NCBI RefSeq assembly: GCF_000331245.1
Contig: NZ_ANFZ01000009.1
Location: 310,001 to 374,000 of the forward strand
DNA: 64,000 nucleotides
Direction: 5' to 3'
Origin: Blastomonas sp. AAP53
Lineage (GTDB): Bacteria; Pseudomonadota; Alphaproteobacteria; Sphingomonadales; Sphingomonadaceae
Part shown: positions 33,834 through 46,988 of the stretch, piece after piece
Position numbering within the stretch: the first letter of the stretch is position 1
Layout: every line of letters starts with the position of its first letter
Notes under the pieces: generated by a model
The model's database searches: none
What the model was told of the DNA's origin: nothing
The model's input: only the letters and a program-made list of their open reading frames with translations
Made by a program: the position numbers and the translations under genes

Positions 33834-34889
33834 ATGACCACCGATGTTATCACCCGCGTCGAAGGGCGCACCGGCATCATCAGCCTCAACCGCCCCGGCG
33901 CGCTTCATGCGCTGACCACCGCGATGTGCCAGGCGATGACCGACGCGCTGACCGGATGGATCGACGATCCAGCCGTCGATGCCGTGATGATCGACCATGC
34001 GGAAGGGCGCGGTTTCTGCGCGGGCGGCGACATCCGCATGCTGGCCACCAGCGGCGCGAAGGACGGCATCGAGGCGCGCGAATTCTTCTTCGTCGAGTAC
34101 CGGCTCAATCACCTGCTGTTCGTCTATCCCAAGCCGATCGTCGCATTCATGGATGGTATCACCATGGGGGGCGGGGTTGGGCTTTCGCAGCCCGCGCGGT
34201 ACCGGATTGCCACCGAGAACACGCGCTTTGCCATGCCGGAGACCGGTATCGGCCTGTTCCCCGATGTCGGCGGCGGCTGGTTCCTTTCGCGCCTGCCTGG
34301 GCGTACAGGCCAGTTCCTGGCGCTGACCGGCGCGCGGCTGGATGGTGCGGAGTGTCTGGCGCTGGGTCTAGCGACGCATTATCTGCCCTCGGACGTTCTG
34401 GAGAATGCCAAGAGCCAGATAGCCGAGGCTCCCGACCAGATCGACACGATCCTCGCCGGACTAGCCGTCGAGCCTGCGCCCGCCCGCATCCTGAACAACC
34501 GTGAGACCATCGATCGCCTGTTCGCTTCCGATCGCTACGAAGACATTCTGGCGGCGCTGGATGCCGAAGGCTCGGAATGGAGCGCCAAGGAGCTCACGAC
34601 GCTCGCCTCCAAGTCCCCCCAGACCTGCAAGGTTGCGCTGCGCCAATTGAAGGAAGGCGCGCAGATGCCTGATTTCGCTGCGGAAATGGTCCAAGAATAT
34701 GCCATCGGCGCACGCGTCGTGCAGATGCATGATTTCATCGAGGGCGTCCGTGCGTTGATCATCGAAAAGGACCATGCGCCGCGCTGGAACCCGGAAACGC
34801 CCGAGGGTGTGACCGACGACCTGCTCGATACCATTTTTGCGCCGCTTCCCGCCGATCAGGCCTGGACGCCACTGGAGATTGCACGATGA
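33834..34889 (+). CDS. 3-hydroxyisobutyryl-CoA hydrolase
   Basis: ATG 33834 is preferred to the GTG at 33828 because AGGA at 33823-33826 fits its spacing; the protein has 351 residues. It is a crotonase-fold protein with the longer C-terminus of the HIBCH branch. Features are [13 protein letters not shown] (oxyanion hole), [38 protein letters not shown] and the diagnostic [23 protein letters not shown]. It hydrolyses 3-hydroxyisobutyryl-CoA to the free acid, removing a toxic acyl-CoA on the valine route. The 4-bp overlap with the next gene shows one operon. Confidence 0.92.
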   Translation: MTTDVITRVEGRTGIISLNRPGALHALTTAMCQAMTDALTGWIDDPAVDAVMIDHAEGRGFCAGGDIRMLATSGAKDGIEAREFFFVEYRLNHLLFVYPKPIVAFMDGITMGGGVGLSQPARYRIATENTRFAMPETGIGLFPDVGGGWFLSRLPGRTGQFLALTGARLDGAECLALGLATHYLPSDVLENAKSQIAEAPDQIDTILAGLAVEPAPARILNNRETIDRLFASDRYEDILAALDAEGSEWSAKELTTLASKSPQTCKVALRQLKEGAQMPDFAAEMVQEYAIGARVVQMHDFIEGVRALIIEKDHAPRWNPETPEGVTDDLLDTIFAPLPADQAWTPLEIAR

Positions 34890-35659
34890 CCTATGAAACC
34901 CTGCTCGTTGAACAGCGCGGCGCTGTCACGCTGATCACCCTGAACCGCCCGCAGGCGCTCAATGCGCTCAACAGCCAGGTGCTCGCCGATCTGATCGCCG
35001 CCCTGGCGGCGTTCGATGCTGACGCGTCGCAAGGCTGCGCCGTGCTGACAGGCAGCGAAAAGGCGTTCGCCGCCGGCGCGGACATCAAGGAAATGGCGAC
35101 GCAAAGCTTTGCCGACATGTACGGCAGCAACTTCTTTGCCGGCTATGACCGGGTCACTGCCACGCGCAAACCGGTGATCGCGGCAGTGGCTGGATACGCC
35201 CTGGGCGGCGGCTGCGAACTGGCGATGATGTGCGATTTCATCATCGCGGCCGACAATGCCAAGTTCGGCCAGCCCGAGATCAAGCTTGCCGTCACCCCCG
35301 GCATGGGCGGATCGCAGCGCATGGCGCGCGCCATCGGCAAGGCCAAGACGATGGACATGTGCCTGACCGGGCGGATGATGGACGCGACCGAAGCCGAGCA
35401 GTCGGGCCTCGTTGCGCGCGTCGTCCCGGTCGCCGATCTGGTCGAGGAAGCCGTCAAGGCAGCAAGCACGATCGCCGGCATGGCGCCGCTCGCCACTTTG
35501 GCGGTCAAAGAAATGGTCAACGCCGCGTTCGAGACGACATTGCAGCAGGGCGTGGTGTTCGAGCGCCGCCTGTTCCACGGGCTGTTCGGCAGCGAGGACC
35601 AGACCGAAGGCATGGCAGCATTCGTCGAGAAGCGCCCCGGCAACTGGACGGGCCGCTGA
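34886..35659 (+). CDS. Enoyl-CoA hydratase
   Basis: This 257-residue crotonase starts ATGA-overlapped with the HIBCH gene. [12 protein letters not shown] and [44 protein letters not shown] carry the oxyanion-hole residues and the two catalytic glutamates (GCELAM and GQPEI). It should hydrate methacrylyl-CoA between the neighbouring dehydrogenase and hydrolase, although broad short-chain use is likely. No 3-hydroxyisobutyrate dehydrogenase or methylmalonate semialdehyde dehydrogenase follows in the window. Confidence 0.92.
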   Translation: MTYETLLVEQRGAVTLITLNRPQALNALNSQVLADLIAALAAFDADASQGCAVLTGSEKAFAAGADIKEMATQSFADMYGSNFFAGYDRVTATRKPVIAAVAGYALGGGCELAMMCDFIIAADNAKFGQPEIKLAVTPGMGGSQRMARAIGKAKTMDMCLTGRMMDATEAEQSGLVARVVPVADLVEEAVKAASTIAGMAPLATLAVKEMVNAAFETTLQQGVVFERRLFHGLFGSEDQTEGMAAFVEKRPGNWTGR

Positions 35660-35746
35660 TCGACGCCGGGCTATCGTTGGTGGAGTGAGGCTTAAAACCG
35701 CGCCGGCGCGTTCCTATCTTCCTTTGCAGACAGGAACTGCCACACC

Positions 35747-36529
35747 ATGACCCAGACCGCGAATAGTCCTTCCAAGGCTCGCCCGCCGCATCCCTTGCTC
35801 ACGCTGACCGAGGGACGCGCGGTGTTCGAGCTGGGCACGTTCATTGCGCTTCGCCAGGCGATGAAGCGCCTGCCCAAGGGCGATGGCCATGCGGTGATCG
35901 TTCTGCCCGGGTTTCTGGCGGGCGACACCTCTACGCGTCCCATGCGCGGGTTGCTCAAGGATCTGGGTTACGCGACCCATGGCTGGGATCTGGGGCGCAA
36001 TCTGCGGTTCACCACCGAGCGCGAGCAGGCGCTCTATGCGTTGCTCGACCGGGTCCATGATGAGTCCGGCAGTCCGGTCTCGCTGATCGGGTGGAGCCTG
36101 GGCGGGTTGTTTGCGCGCGAGATGGCCAAGCACAGCCCGGACAAGGTGCGGCAGGTGATCAGCCTGGGCAGTCCCATCTCCAGCGACCGCGGCTATACCA
36201 ACGCCCGCCATCTGTTCGAACGGTTGAACGGCAAGACCCCCGAGCCGCTGCAGCAGGGCCGTTTCCAGTCACTCGAAGAAGCGCCACCAGTTCCGACCAC
36301 CTCGATCCTCAGCCGTAGCGATGGCATCGTCGCGTGGCGCGCATCGGTGCAGAAGGCCGGCCCGCAGGCCGAGACGCTTGAAGTCCTCGCCAGCCATTGC
36401 GGACTGGGGGTCAACCCGATGGTGATGGTCGCGATCGCTGACCGGCTGGCGCAGCCGCTGGATGATTGGAAGCCGTTTGATCGCTCTGGCTGGCGATCGC
36501 TGCTGTACCGGAGCAACGCTCAGACGTGA
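35747..36529 (+). CDS. Alpha/beta hydrolase of unknown substrate
   Basis: The 260-residue protein has an alpha/beta hydrolase core: AVIVLPGFLAGDTSTRPMRGLLKDLGY, then the nucleophile elbow GWSLGGLFAREMA with Ser in GWSLGG. ISLGSPISSDRGYTN and LEVLASHCGLGVNP follow, with His as the probable third member of the triad. No signal peptide is visible. It could be an esterase or lipase-type protein. It follows the enoyl-CoA hydratase gene by 87 bp, so a link with that operon is possible but not shown. Confidence 0.82.
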   Translation: MTQTANSPSKARPPHPLLTLTEGRAVFELGTFIALRQAMKRLPKGDGHAVIVLPGFLAGDTSTRPMRGLLKDLGYATHGWDLGRNLRFTTEREQALYALLDRVHDESGSPVSLIGWSLGGLFAREMAKHSPDKVRQVISLGSPISSDRGYTNARHLFERLNGKTPEPLQQGRFQSLEEAPPVPTTSILSRSDGIVAWRASVQKAGPQAETLEVLASHCGLGVNPMVMVAIADRLAQPLDDWKPFDRSGWRSLLYRSNAQT

Positions 36530-36632
36530 TCAGCGTCCGGACCGGAGCCGCAGCCCGTCACCGGGATATTTCAACCGGGGGATGGACAATCGCGGATGCC
36601 TCCCCACATGCCGCCATCAACGAGGAGCGCGC

Positions 36633-36824
36633 ATGATGCACAGTGTCTGGGCCCAACTGGCCATTGCCATGTCGGCGCTTGCGGGAACGGCGGTGATTGC
36701 GGATGCGCGTCGGATGCGGAGGCGCAATTTCGATCGCGTCGGCTTCATGCCGTGGACGGCGATTTCGGTGCTGTCGCTGACGATCGCGGCCTTCGCCGCC
36801 GCGATCGCGCTCAAGGGCTTCTGA
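36633..36824 (+). CDS. Small membrane protein, unrecognised
   Basis: A 63-residue frame from ATG 36633 (MMHSVWAQLAIAMSALAGTAVIAD) with GAGGAG just upstream. Two hydrophobic segments flank a basic RRMRRRNFDRVG stretch: AQLAIAMSALAGTAVIA and AISVLSLTIAAFAAAIAL. I recognise no family. Its stop directly abuts the stop of the cpaF gene on the other strand. The good ribosome site and clean frame argue for a real gene. Confidence 0.55.
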   Translation: MMHSVWAQLAIAMSALAGTAVIADARRMRRRNFDRVGFMPWTAISVLSLTIAAFAAAIALKGF

Positions 36825-38381
36825 TTACAGGCAGGCTTCCAGATACGCCTGTTCGAACCCGAACTGCCGCGCTTTTTCGAGCGTATAGGGGCGCAGGCCG
36901 GTCGAACGATATTCGCCGATGATCTTGCCGTCGGCGCCTTCATCCATGTATTCGAACTTGAACAGCTCCTGGGTGACGATAACCTCGCCCTCCATGCCGA
37001 TCACCTCGGTGACATTGGTCACGCGGCGCGAACCATCGCGCAGACGCTTGACCTGTACGATGATGTCGACCGACTCGGCGATCTGACGGCTGATCGCTTC
37101 CTTGGGGATCTTGATGTCGCCCATCAGGATCATGTTTTCCATACGACCCAGCGCCTCGCGCGGGCTGTTGGCGTGGAGCGTACACATCGATCCGTCATGA
37201 CCCGTGTTCATCGCGGCGAGCAGATCGAAGCACTCCGCGCCGCGGATTTCGCCCAGGATGATCCGGTCAGGACGCATACGCAGCGCGTTCTTGACGAGAT
37301 CGCCGATGCTGATCGCGCCCTTGCCTTCCAGGTTGGGCGGGCGGGTTTCCAGCGGCAGCCAGTGCGGCTGCTGCAGGCGAAGTTCGGCGGCATCCTCGAT
37401 CGTCAGCACGCGCTCGCCCGGATCGATCATCTTCGACAATGCGTTGAGCATCGTCGTCTTGCCCGAGCCGGTACCGCCCGAGATGACGACGTTGAAGCGG
37501 CAGGCGCCTGCGATCTTGAGCGCGGTCGCCATCTTTTCCGACATCGCGCCCCAATCCTTGAGGTTGTCGAGCGTGATCGGTTTTTCGGAAAACTTACGAA
37601 TCGAGATCGCGGTGCCGCGCAGCGACAGCGGCGGGATGATGACGTTGACGCGGCTGCCGTCCTTGAGGCGGGCGTCGGCCAGCGGCGTGGTCTGGTCGAT
37701 GCGGCGGCCGACCTGGTTGACGATGCGCTGGGCGATCTGCAGCAGATGTTCCTCATCGCGGAACTGGATCGGCGCGATGGTGAGCTTGCCCTTCTTTTCG
37801 ATATAGGTCTGCTCAGGGCCATTGACCATGATATCGGTGATGTCCGGATCGTTGAGCAGCTCCTCGAGCGGACCGAAGCCGAGCAGCTCGTCGATCAGCA
37901 CCTTTTCCAGCGCGAACTGTTCGCGGCGGTTAAGGGTGAGCTTCAGCTCGGCCAGCACTTCGAGAATGATCGGACGAAATTCTTCGGCAAGCTCGTCCTT
38001 GGTCAGCGTGGCGGCGGCTTCGGGGTCGACGCGTTCGAGCAGGCGCGGCAACACCTGCTCCTTGATCTTGTGGACCGACGCTTCGAAACCTTCGACCTTG
38101 GGGCCGGTATCGGCGACCGAATTGGCCCGATCGGAAAGGCGGGTCATGGCATCGGTCAATGCGACGCTTTCGGGCGTCATGTCCATGATGTCGAGACCGA
38201 GAAGGTCGACGGAATCAAGGTCAGGAAACTGATCGCCGCCCATGTCCATCGACAGGCCAAGCCGGGGTTCGGTGGGAGCTGGCGCCGGAGCGCCGCCTTT
38301 CATCGGGCGGGCAACCCCGAAGCTGGGCCGTGTGCCCGAGCCCATATTGCCGATTCCGTTCTTTCTGCCAAACGCGCTCAT
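36825..38381 (-). CDS. cpaF: CpaF/TadA-type pilus-assembly ATPase
   Basis: With ATG 38381 (MSAFGRKNGIGNMG) the protein has 518 residues; the open frame before it is not conserved sequence. It has a Gly/Pro-rich leader, the N-domain (ELLGFGPLEELLNDPDITDIMVNGP), Walker A VVISGGTGSGKTTMLNALS, ILGEIRGAECFDLLAAMNTGHDGSMCTLHANSP (Walker B and His box) and a C-terminal VTQELFKFEY. It is the hexameric ATPase that powers assembly of Flp/Tad pili at the inner membrane. No other cpa/tad genes are in the window, so this copy stands alone. It abuts the 63-residue gene tail to tail. Confidence 0.93.
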   Translation of the reverse strand: MSAFGRKNGIGNMGSGTRPSFGVARPMKGGAPAPAPTEPRLGLSMDMGGDQFPDLDSVDLLGLDIMDMTPESVALTDAMTRLSDRANSVADTGPKVEGFEASVHKIKEQVLPRLLERVDPEAAATLTKDELAEEFRPIILEVLAELKLTLNRREQFALEKVLIDELLGFGPLEELLNDPDITDIMVNGPEQTYIEKKGKLTIAPIQFRDEEHLLQIAQRIVNQVGRRIDQTTPLADARLKDGSRVNVIIPPLSLRGTAISIRKFSEKPITLDNLKDWGAMSEKMATALKIAGACRFNVVISGGTGSGKTTMLNALSKMIDPGERVLTIEDAAELRLQQPHWLPLETRPPNLEGKGAISIGDLVKNALRMRPDRIILGEIRGAECFDLLAAMNTGHDGSMCTLHANSPREALGRMENMILMGDIKIPKEAISRQIAESVDIIVQVKRLRDGSRRVTNVTEVIGMEGEVIVTQELFKFEYMDEGADGKIIGEYRSTGLRPYTLEKARQFGFEQAYLEACL

Positions 38382-38645
38382 GGTGACCGATTTTCCCGGA
38401 TAGATGTCGCGAACAGCCCAGATGAGCTGTTCTGGTTCTACGTGGTGAATAGCCTGGAAACTTTGATAATGTCCTAACAGCCTGTGAATGCAGGCAAACA
38501 GGAGCTGCCTGGCAGTTCCGCATGGCGCTTGCATCGCCACAATATCGGGCATTAAGCCGGGCAAAAGTTAACAACATCCCAGCAGGCGCACCACTTGGTC
38601 AAAAATTCCACAAGCAAGCCTACGTCCAAAGCGTCTGGTAACAAC

Positions 38646-39512
38646 ATGGCAGCCGGAATGCTCTATGCGCTGGCGGGCTTTGCTCTGCTGTCGTGCGGTG
38701 ACGGCCTGATCAAGTCGACAAGCGGCCAGTGGCCAGGCACCGCCGTGGCCGCCTTGCGCTTCACCCTGGGGGCGATGGGTCTGGGGTTGGTGCTGTTAAT
38801 CCGCGAGGGCCCCCAGGGCTTCCGTTTCCCTAGGCCAAAGGTGCAGTTGGCACGCGGCTTTTTCCTCGCGGCTGCCACGGTGACCTTCTTTTCGAGCATC
38901 TTCCTGATGCCACTGGCCACGGCCACGTCGATCCAGTTCATGGCGCCCTTGCTGACTGCGGTGATATCGTCGATCCTCTACAAGGAAACACTCAGCCGTG
39001 GCCGGTGGATCGCCACGGTGGCGGCGTTCATCGGTGTGATGATCGTTCTGCGCCCCAGCTTTGCTGATCTGGGCTGGGCGGCGTTTCTGCCGCTGGCGGC
39101 AGCGTTTGGCATGAGCGGGTTGATGCTGACGAATGCGCGCGCTGCAGGCTCGGGCAGCGTCCTGCTCAACCAGTTTCTGGTGGCCGCACTCGCTGCGCCG
39201 CTGCTGGTGCTTTATGCCGTGATCGGGCATGTGTCCGGCATCGAGCCTCTGCAGGTTGGCTGGCCCAGCACGTATGTGATTGGCGTCTGCGCAACCATCG
39301 CCGTCACGGCAAGCTTCAGCCATATGCTGATCTATCTTGCCACAGCGCGCAGTTCGGCAGCCACCGTGGCACCGATGGTCTATATCCAGATCATCGTCGC
39401 GATTGCGATTGGCGTGGTCTTCTACCGCGACTATCCTGATCTGGTTGCGCTGGCAGGCACTGGCGTGATCATTGGCAGCGGCGTCTATCTGCTTCGCAGT
39501 GGCCGCACATGA
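38646..39512 (+). CDS. Second EamA/DMT-superfamily transporter
   Basis: From ATG 38646 (MAAGMLYALAG) the protein has 288 residues; a TTG at 38595 would add a Lys/Ser/Thr-rich leader of 17 residues. About ten helices in two EamA halves are visible: MLYALAGFALLSCGDGLIK, ATAVTFFSSIFLMPLATATSIQFMAPLLTAVISSILY and ATIAVTASFSHMLIYLATARSSAATVAPMVYIQIIVAIAIG. The substrate is unknown. It is divergent from cpaF across a 264-bp gap in which I see no gene and no clear regulatory motif. Confidence 0.85.
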   Translation: MAAGMLYALAGFALLSCGDGLIKSTSGQWPGTAVAALRFTLGAMGLGLVLLIREGPQGFRFPRPKVQLARGFFLAAATVTFFSSIFLMPLATATSIQFMAPLLTAVISSILYKETLSRGRWIATVAAFIGVMIVLRPSFADLGWAAFLPLAAAFGMSGLMLTNARAAGSGSVLLNQFLVAALAAPLLVLYAVIGHVSGIEPLQVGWPSTYVIGVCATIAVTASFSHMLIYLATARSSAATVAPMVYIQIIVAIAIGVVFYRDYPDLVALAGTGVIIGSGVYLLRSGRT

Positions 39513-39525
39513 GGGCAGGGGTGGC

Positions 39526-39978
39526 ATGGCACTGACGGGCTGGATGATCGCAATGGCGCTGCAGGCGGCAAGCCTGCCCGCCCCACCTGCGTTACCGTGC
39601 TGGATCGAGGGGCGCTGGCTATCCGAGGAAGCCGAGGGGCGCTGGACCGAGGAAAACTGGACCGGCTGTCGTGCCGATACCATGATGGGCACAGGCCGTG
39701 GCGGACGCGGTGAAACGGTGTCGAGCTATGAATTCATGCGCATTGCGCGAAATGAGAATGGCGATCTGATGTTCTACGGATCGCCGTTCGGCAACCCGGC
39801 AGCGGCCTTTCGTGCGGTCAAGGCGGGTCCGAAAGAGATCGTGTTCGTCAACCCGAACCATGACTATCCGCAGCGCATACGCTACTGGATGGAAGGCGAC
39901 TTGCTGCTGGCCGAAGCGAGCATGCGCGACGGCAGCAAGCCGCAAGCCTGGCGCTACAAACGGATCGTTGGGAAATGA
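39526..39978 (+). CDS. DUF6265-type exported protein
   Basis: From ATG 39526 (MALTGWMIAMAL) the protein has 150 residues, with a short signal-like start. It shows a WIEGRWLSEEAEGRWTEENW opening, MMGTGRGGRGETVSSYEFMRI, MFYGSPFGNPAAAF and VFVNPNHDYPQRIRYW. This pattern is typical of the small uncharacterised DUF6265 family, a lipocalin-like fold. No enzyme motif is visible. It lies 13 bp after the DMT transporter gene and may be co-transcribed. Signal cleavage is uncertain. Confidence 0.7.
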   Translation: MALTGWMIAMALQAASLPAPPALPCWIEGRWLSEEAEGRWTEENWTGCRADTMMGTGRGGRGETVSSYEFMRIARNENGDLMFYGSPFGNPAAAFRAVKAGPKEIVFVNPNHDYPQRIRYWMEGDLLLAEASMRDGSKPQAWRYKRIVGK

Positions 39979-40023
39979 ACCAGCTAGCCTGTTACTGGCA
40001 CGGAGAGTATGGAAAGCGTGGGC

Positions 40024-40281
40024 TTAGCCCGAAACGCGCTCTGCCAGGATCGTCAGGCCCTGCTCGTTGACTTCGGCAAAGCCACCTTCGATCGCGATCG
40101 TCTCGGGCTGGCCACCTTCAGTCTTGTAGATCGAGACCAGACCGTCGCGGACGGTCGACATCAGCGGCGCATGGCCCTCGAGCACACCGAACTCACCCTC
40201 TGCGCCGGGCACGACGACCATGTGCACCGCTTCCGAGCGGACCAGCTTTTCAGGGGTTACGAGTTCAAACTGCAGTGCCAT
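40024..40281 (-). CDS. atpC: ATP synthase F1 epsilon subunit
   Basis: The 85-residue chain begins [26 protein letters not shown] and ends with [21 protein letters not shown], the beta-sandwich domain of F1 epsilon. It is short because, as in many alphaproteobacteria, the C-terminal inhibitory helices are missing. It forms the central stalk with gamma. It is the last gene of the atpHAGDC operon and follows atpD by 54 bp that contain a hairpin repeat. Confidence 0.93.
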   Translation of the reverse strand: MALQFELVTPEKLVRSEAVHMVVVPGAEGEFGVLEGHAPLMSTVRDGLVSIYKTEGGQPETIAIEGGFAEVNEQGLTILAERVSG

Positions 40282-40296
40282 TTACAAATTCCTCAA

Positions 40297-40325
40297 TACC
40301 CTCTCCCCGCAGGGGGGAGAGGGTA
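40297..40325. repeat. Hairpin repeat between atpD and atpC
   Basis: A perfect 12-bp inverted repeat, TACCCTCTCCCC (40297-40308) with GGGGAGAGGGTA (40314-40325), with a 5-base loop. Its CCCTCTCC core also occurs in the hairpin cluster at 60934-61077. It lies in the transcript between atpD and atpC and lacks a U tail, so it is more likely an mRNA stability or repeat element than a terminator. Confidence 0.75.
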
Positions 40326-40335
40326 ACATTTCCAG

Positions 40336-41802
<1,467 letters not shown>

Positions 41803-42678
41803 TTAAAGGGCTTCGGCGCCCGAGATGATTTCAACGAGTTCGGTGGTGATCGCGGCCTGGCGGCTGCGGTTGTATTCGATGGTGAGCCGGTTGATCAGAT
41901 CGCCCGCGTTGCGCGTGGCGTTGTCCATCGCGGTCATCGATGCACCCTGTTCAGACGCAGCGTTCTCAAGAAGTGCGCCGAAAATCTGCGTCGTGACGTT
42001 GCGCGGCAGCAGCTCGGCGAGGATTTCTTCCTCATCGGGCTCATATTCCACCGCAGCGTCGGTTGCGGGGGCAGCGCCAGTCGGGATCGCTACAGGGATG
42101 ATCTGACGACCTACCGGTTCCTGCAGCAGTGCCGAGCGGAACTTGGAATAGAACAGATGGGCGACATCGAACTCGCCCTTTTCGAACATCGCAATCAGTT
42201 CGGCGGAAATCGCCTGTGCTTCGGCAAAGCCCTGATTCTTGAGCGCGGTGGTGTCGAAATAGCGCACGACCTGCTTGGGATATTCGCGGATGATCATCGC
42301 GCGGCCTTTGCGGCCCACGAGATAGAACAGCACCGTCTTGCCGGCGGCTTCCAGTTCGCGCGCCTTCAGCTTCGCAGCCTTGACGATGTTGGCGTTGAAT
42401 GCGCCGCACAGGCCACGGTCGGATGAGGTCACGATGATCAGGTGAACCTGATCACGGCCTGTTCCGGCCAGCAGCTTGGGGCTCGAATCGCTGATCGAGA
42501 TCTTCGATGCCAGCGACGCCATGACCCGCTCCAGGCGACCGGCATAGGGACGCGCAGCTTCCGCTGCCGCCTGCGCCTTGCGCAGCTTGGCGGATGCCAC
42601 CATCTGCTTGGCCTTGGTGATCTTCTGGGTCGACTTGACCGAGGCGATCCGGCCCTTGAGTTCTTTCAGACTGGCCAT
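41803..42678 (-). CDS. atpG: ATP synthase F1 gamma subunit
   Basis: The 291-residue rotor begins [27 protein letters not shown] and has [19 protein letters not shown] and a C-terminal helix with [41 protein letters not shown], both diagnostic of gamma. It turns inside the alpha-beta ring to couple proton flow to ATP synthesis. It follows atpA by 117 bp that hold three hairpins. Confidence 0.97.
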   Translation of the reverse strand: MASLKELKGRIASVKSTQKITKAKQMVASAKLRKAQAAAEAARPYAGRLERVMASLASKISISDSSPKLLAGTGRDQVHLIIVTSSDRGLCGAFNANIVKAAKLKARELEAAGKTVLFYLVGRKGRAMIIREYPKQVVRYFDTTALKNQGFAEAQAISAELIAMFEKGEFDVAHLFYSKFRSALLQEPVGRQIIPVAIPTGAAPATDAAVEYEPDEEEILAELLPRNVTTQIFGALLENAASEQGASMTAMDNATRNAGDLINRLTIEYNRSRQAAITTELVEIISGAEAL

Positions 42679-42708
42679 GGTGTCCTAACTTCAAACCCTG
42701 TTCGGTCT

Positions 42709-42789
42709 CCCCCGGAACATCGGGGGGCCATCTTCTGCTCTAAACCCTCTGCCTGAGGCGGAAGGCTGCCCCCCGCTTGCGCAGGGGGC
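42709..42789. repeat. Hairpin repeats between atpA and atpG
   Basis: Three inverted repeats are packed in the 117-bp gap: CCCCCG (42709-42714) with CGGGGG (42721-42726), a weaker TCTGCCT/AGGCGGA dyad near 42749-42763, and GCCCCC (42768-42773) with GGGGGC (42784-42789). No gene or U tail is present. They interrupt an otherwise tight operon and may change the relative yield of atpA and atpG. Confidence 0.6.
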
Positions 42790-42795
42790 CAGCAA

Positions 42796-44887
<2,092 letters not shown>

Positions 44888-45112
44888 GCGAATGCTATCC
44901 CTTGCCGTTATGGTATTGCATCAGGCTTCAACGGGAGATGTTGACCTCCCTCACCTGTCGGCGCGGCGGTTAGCACTCATCATGTTGCATTGCAAGACGG
45001 GGGAACAGATCGCCGATGATGGGGATAATCGCAGGGAATTGGCCGCGTTGCGAACCTTTGGTGAAGGATGCCTTTACCATTTGTTTGTATCGGTGAGGAC
45101 ATATCGCCTCGC

Positions 45113-46903
45113 ATGAAGGCTCACGACAGGTCCACCATGGAATCGCCGCCACTGAAATTGAAATTCGCACAATCGCGGTCGGAACTCGTGGCGTGGCTCG
45201 CCGGTCTGAGTGTCCAGGCCAAGATGCGATTGGTGCTGACCGTGATGCTGGGCATGCTGGCCTTGCTTGCCATCGGAGCAATCTCCGTGGTTGGGATCAC
45301 CCAATACACCACCAGCATGCTGCTAAGCGACAGGATCCAGCCGACCATAAGGCTGCAAGCGGTGGTCGATGGCTATCGCGAGTCCCTGGTGGTTTCAACC
45401 AAGGTCAAATCGGGGTTGATGTCGGCCAAGTCCGGGCTTGCGGCGCTCGACACGCTGGACCGGAAAATCGAACAGAACTGGAATTGGCTGGAAAGCAGCA
45501 AGTTCGCTCTGGAATTTCCGCAGATGACCAACGGTCTGGAGCGAAACCGGGCGACCGCGGACGCTGCAAAGCTCAAGCTGCGGACGCTGCTGGAGGCTGG
45601 ATCCAGTGACAAGATCAACGGCTTGATCGAGACCGATCTTCACCGAGGTCTGGATCCGATGCTGGCGACCAGCCAGAACGCGATCGATGTGATGCGTCTG
45701 CGGGGGTCGGCGCAGCTCAAGGCCTTGCGCCGGGTGTATATCGTGGCGCTTGTCTTTTCCACGGTGCTGATGCTGGTTGCCGGGTTCTTCGTGCATTGGT
45801 GCATGCGCTTTGCCAACAGGGACGTGATGCTTCCGCTGATGTCGCTCGCGCAATACGCCATGCCGGAAAATCGTGACAAGGTTGCTGTACGCAATCTGGG
45901 GCTGCGGCGCCGAGACGAGATTGGTGCGATTGCCCGGGCGATCCACCGTTCGCATGCCAAGGCGGATGCGGTGCTGCAGGCTGAAAAGGATCGACAGGCT
46001 GCAAAGCTGCAACTCCAGGCCGAACAGATCGATCGTCAGGAAGAACGCAATCGCCGGTCGATCGTGATCGACAGACTTTTTGCCACCTATGAAGCGAGGC
46101 TCTCGGAACTCTCGGAAAAACTGGCCAGCGCGGCCCTGGGCATGCGCGAAGGCGTTGAGGAGATGAAGCGCAATGCGGCGCAGGCGCAGGACCTGAGCCA
46201 TCAGTTCGCCGACCGTGCGAGTCGCGGGGCGCAGTCCGTGAAAGCTATCGACGGCCATGGTCGCAGGTTGCACGAAACCGGAGACGGCGTGCGGGCTCTG
46301 GTCGCGGACAGCACCCGCAACATCTACGACGCCCATCACGCCAGCCGGTCAAGCCGCGATACTGCAGCGCAGCTTCAGGCGGTGGCTGGCGAGATTTCGG
46401 GAATTCTCGGGCTGATCACGCATATTGCCAAGCAGACCAATCTTCTGGCGCTCAATGCGACGATCGAGGCTGCGCGTGCGGGCGAGGCCGGGCGCGGCTT
46501 TGCGGTTGTCGCCCAAGAGGTGAAGAATCTCGCAAGCCAGACCCAGAATGCGGCAGCATCGGTGGAACAGCGTCTTGGCAGTATCGCATCGATGACCGAG
46601 CAGGTTTCAAGCGCAGTGGTATCGGTCGATCGGCACGTGGATGTGATTCGCCTGAACGCCGACCGAATCGATGCGGCTGTTTCAGAGCAGGATGACGCCA
46701 GCCATGACATCCTGCAGGCACTGGGCGTTCTGCTGGAAGGATCGGGCAAGGTCGTTGCAGAAATCCACGAACTGACCGAAATTTCGAGCATCGCCAATGC
46801 GTCGGCAGAAGCCGTGAGCCAGACGGCCGAAAACGTTGCCCGACAATCGCAGGAATTGCGCGAACAGATGCTGGAACTGGCGCAGGCCGTCCGCGCGGCG
46901 TGA
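45113..46903 (+). CDS. Methyl-accepting chemotaxis protein
   Basis: From ATG 45113 ([10 protein letters not shown]) the protein has 596 residues; ATG 45068 and 45137 are alternatives. Two membrane helices ([18 protein letters not shown] and [17 protein letters not shown]) flank a helical periplasmic domain of about 130 residues without a recognised ligand motif. A HAMP-like region follows, then a coiled-coil signalling domain with the hairpin tip [32 protein letters not shown]. It should signal to CheA. No che or flagellar genes are in the window. The last residues (LRAQMLEL-type repeats) lack an obvious methylation-enzyme tether. Confidence 0.92.
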   Translation: MKAHDRSTMESPPLKLKFAQSRSELVAWLAGLSVQAKMRLVLTVMLGMLALLAIGAISVVGITQYTTSMLLSDRIQPTIRLQAVVDGYRESLVVSTKVKSGLMSAKSGLAALDTLDRKIEQNWNWLESSKFALEFPQMTNGLERNRATADAAKLKLRTLLEAGSSDKINGLIETDLHRGLDPMLATSQNAIDVMRLRGSAQLKALRRVYIVALVFSTVLMLVAGFFVHWCMRFANRDVMLPLMSLAQYAMPENRDKVAVRNLGLRRRDEIGAIARAIHRSHAKADAVLQAEKDRQAAKLQLQAEQIDRQEERNRRSIVIDRLFATYEARLSELSEKLASAALGMREGVEEMKRNAAQAQDLSHQFADRASRGAQSVKAIDGHGRRLHETGDGVRALVADSTRNIYDAHHASRSSRDTAAQLQAVAGEISGILGLITHIAKQTNLLALNATIEAARAGEAGRGFAVVAQEVKNLASQTQNAAASVEQRLGSIASMTEQVSSAVVSVDRHVDVIRLNADRIDAAVSEQDDASHDILQALGVLLEGSGKVVAEIHELTEISSIANASAEAVSQTAENVARQSQELREQMLELAQAVRAA

Positions 46904-46988
46904 TTTTTTCGCTTTGACCGCATGAAGCAGGACGCAGCGCTTGTCCTGACCGTCTATCTGGGCAACCTCATGCCTTGAGGAGATGGCC

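Noticed and set aside
38841-38860. Sigma-54-like GGCAC element
   Set aside because: It lies inside the DMT transporter gene and has no proper -12 partner.
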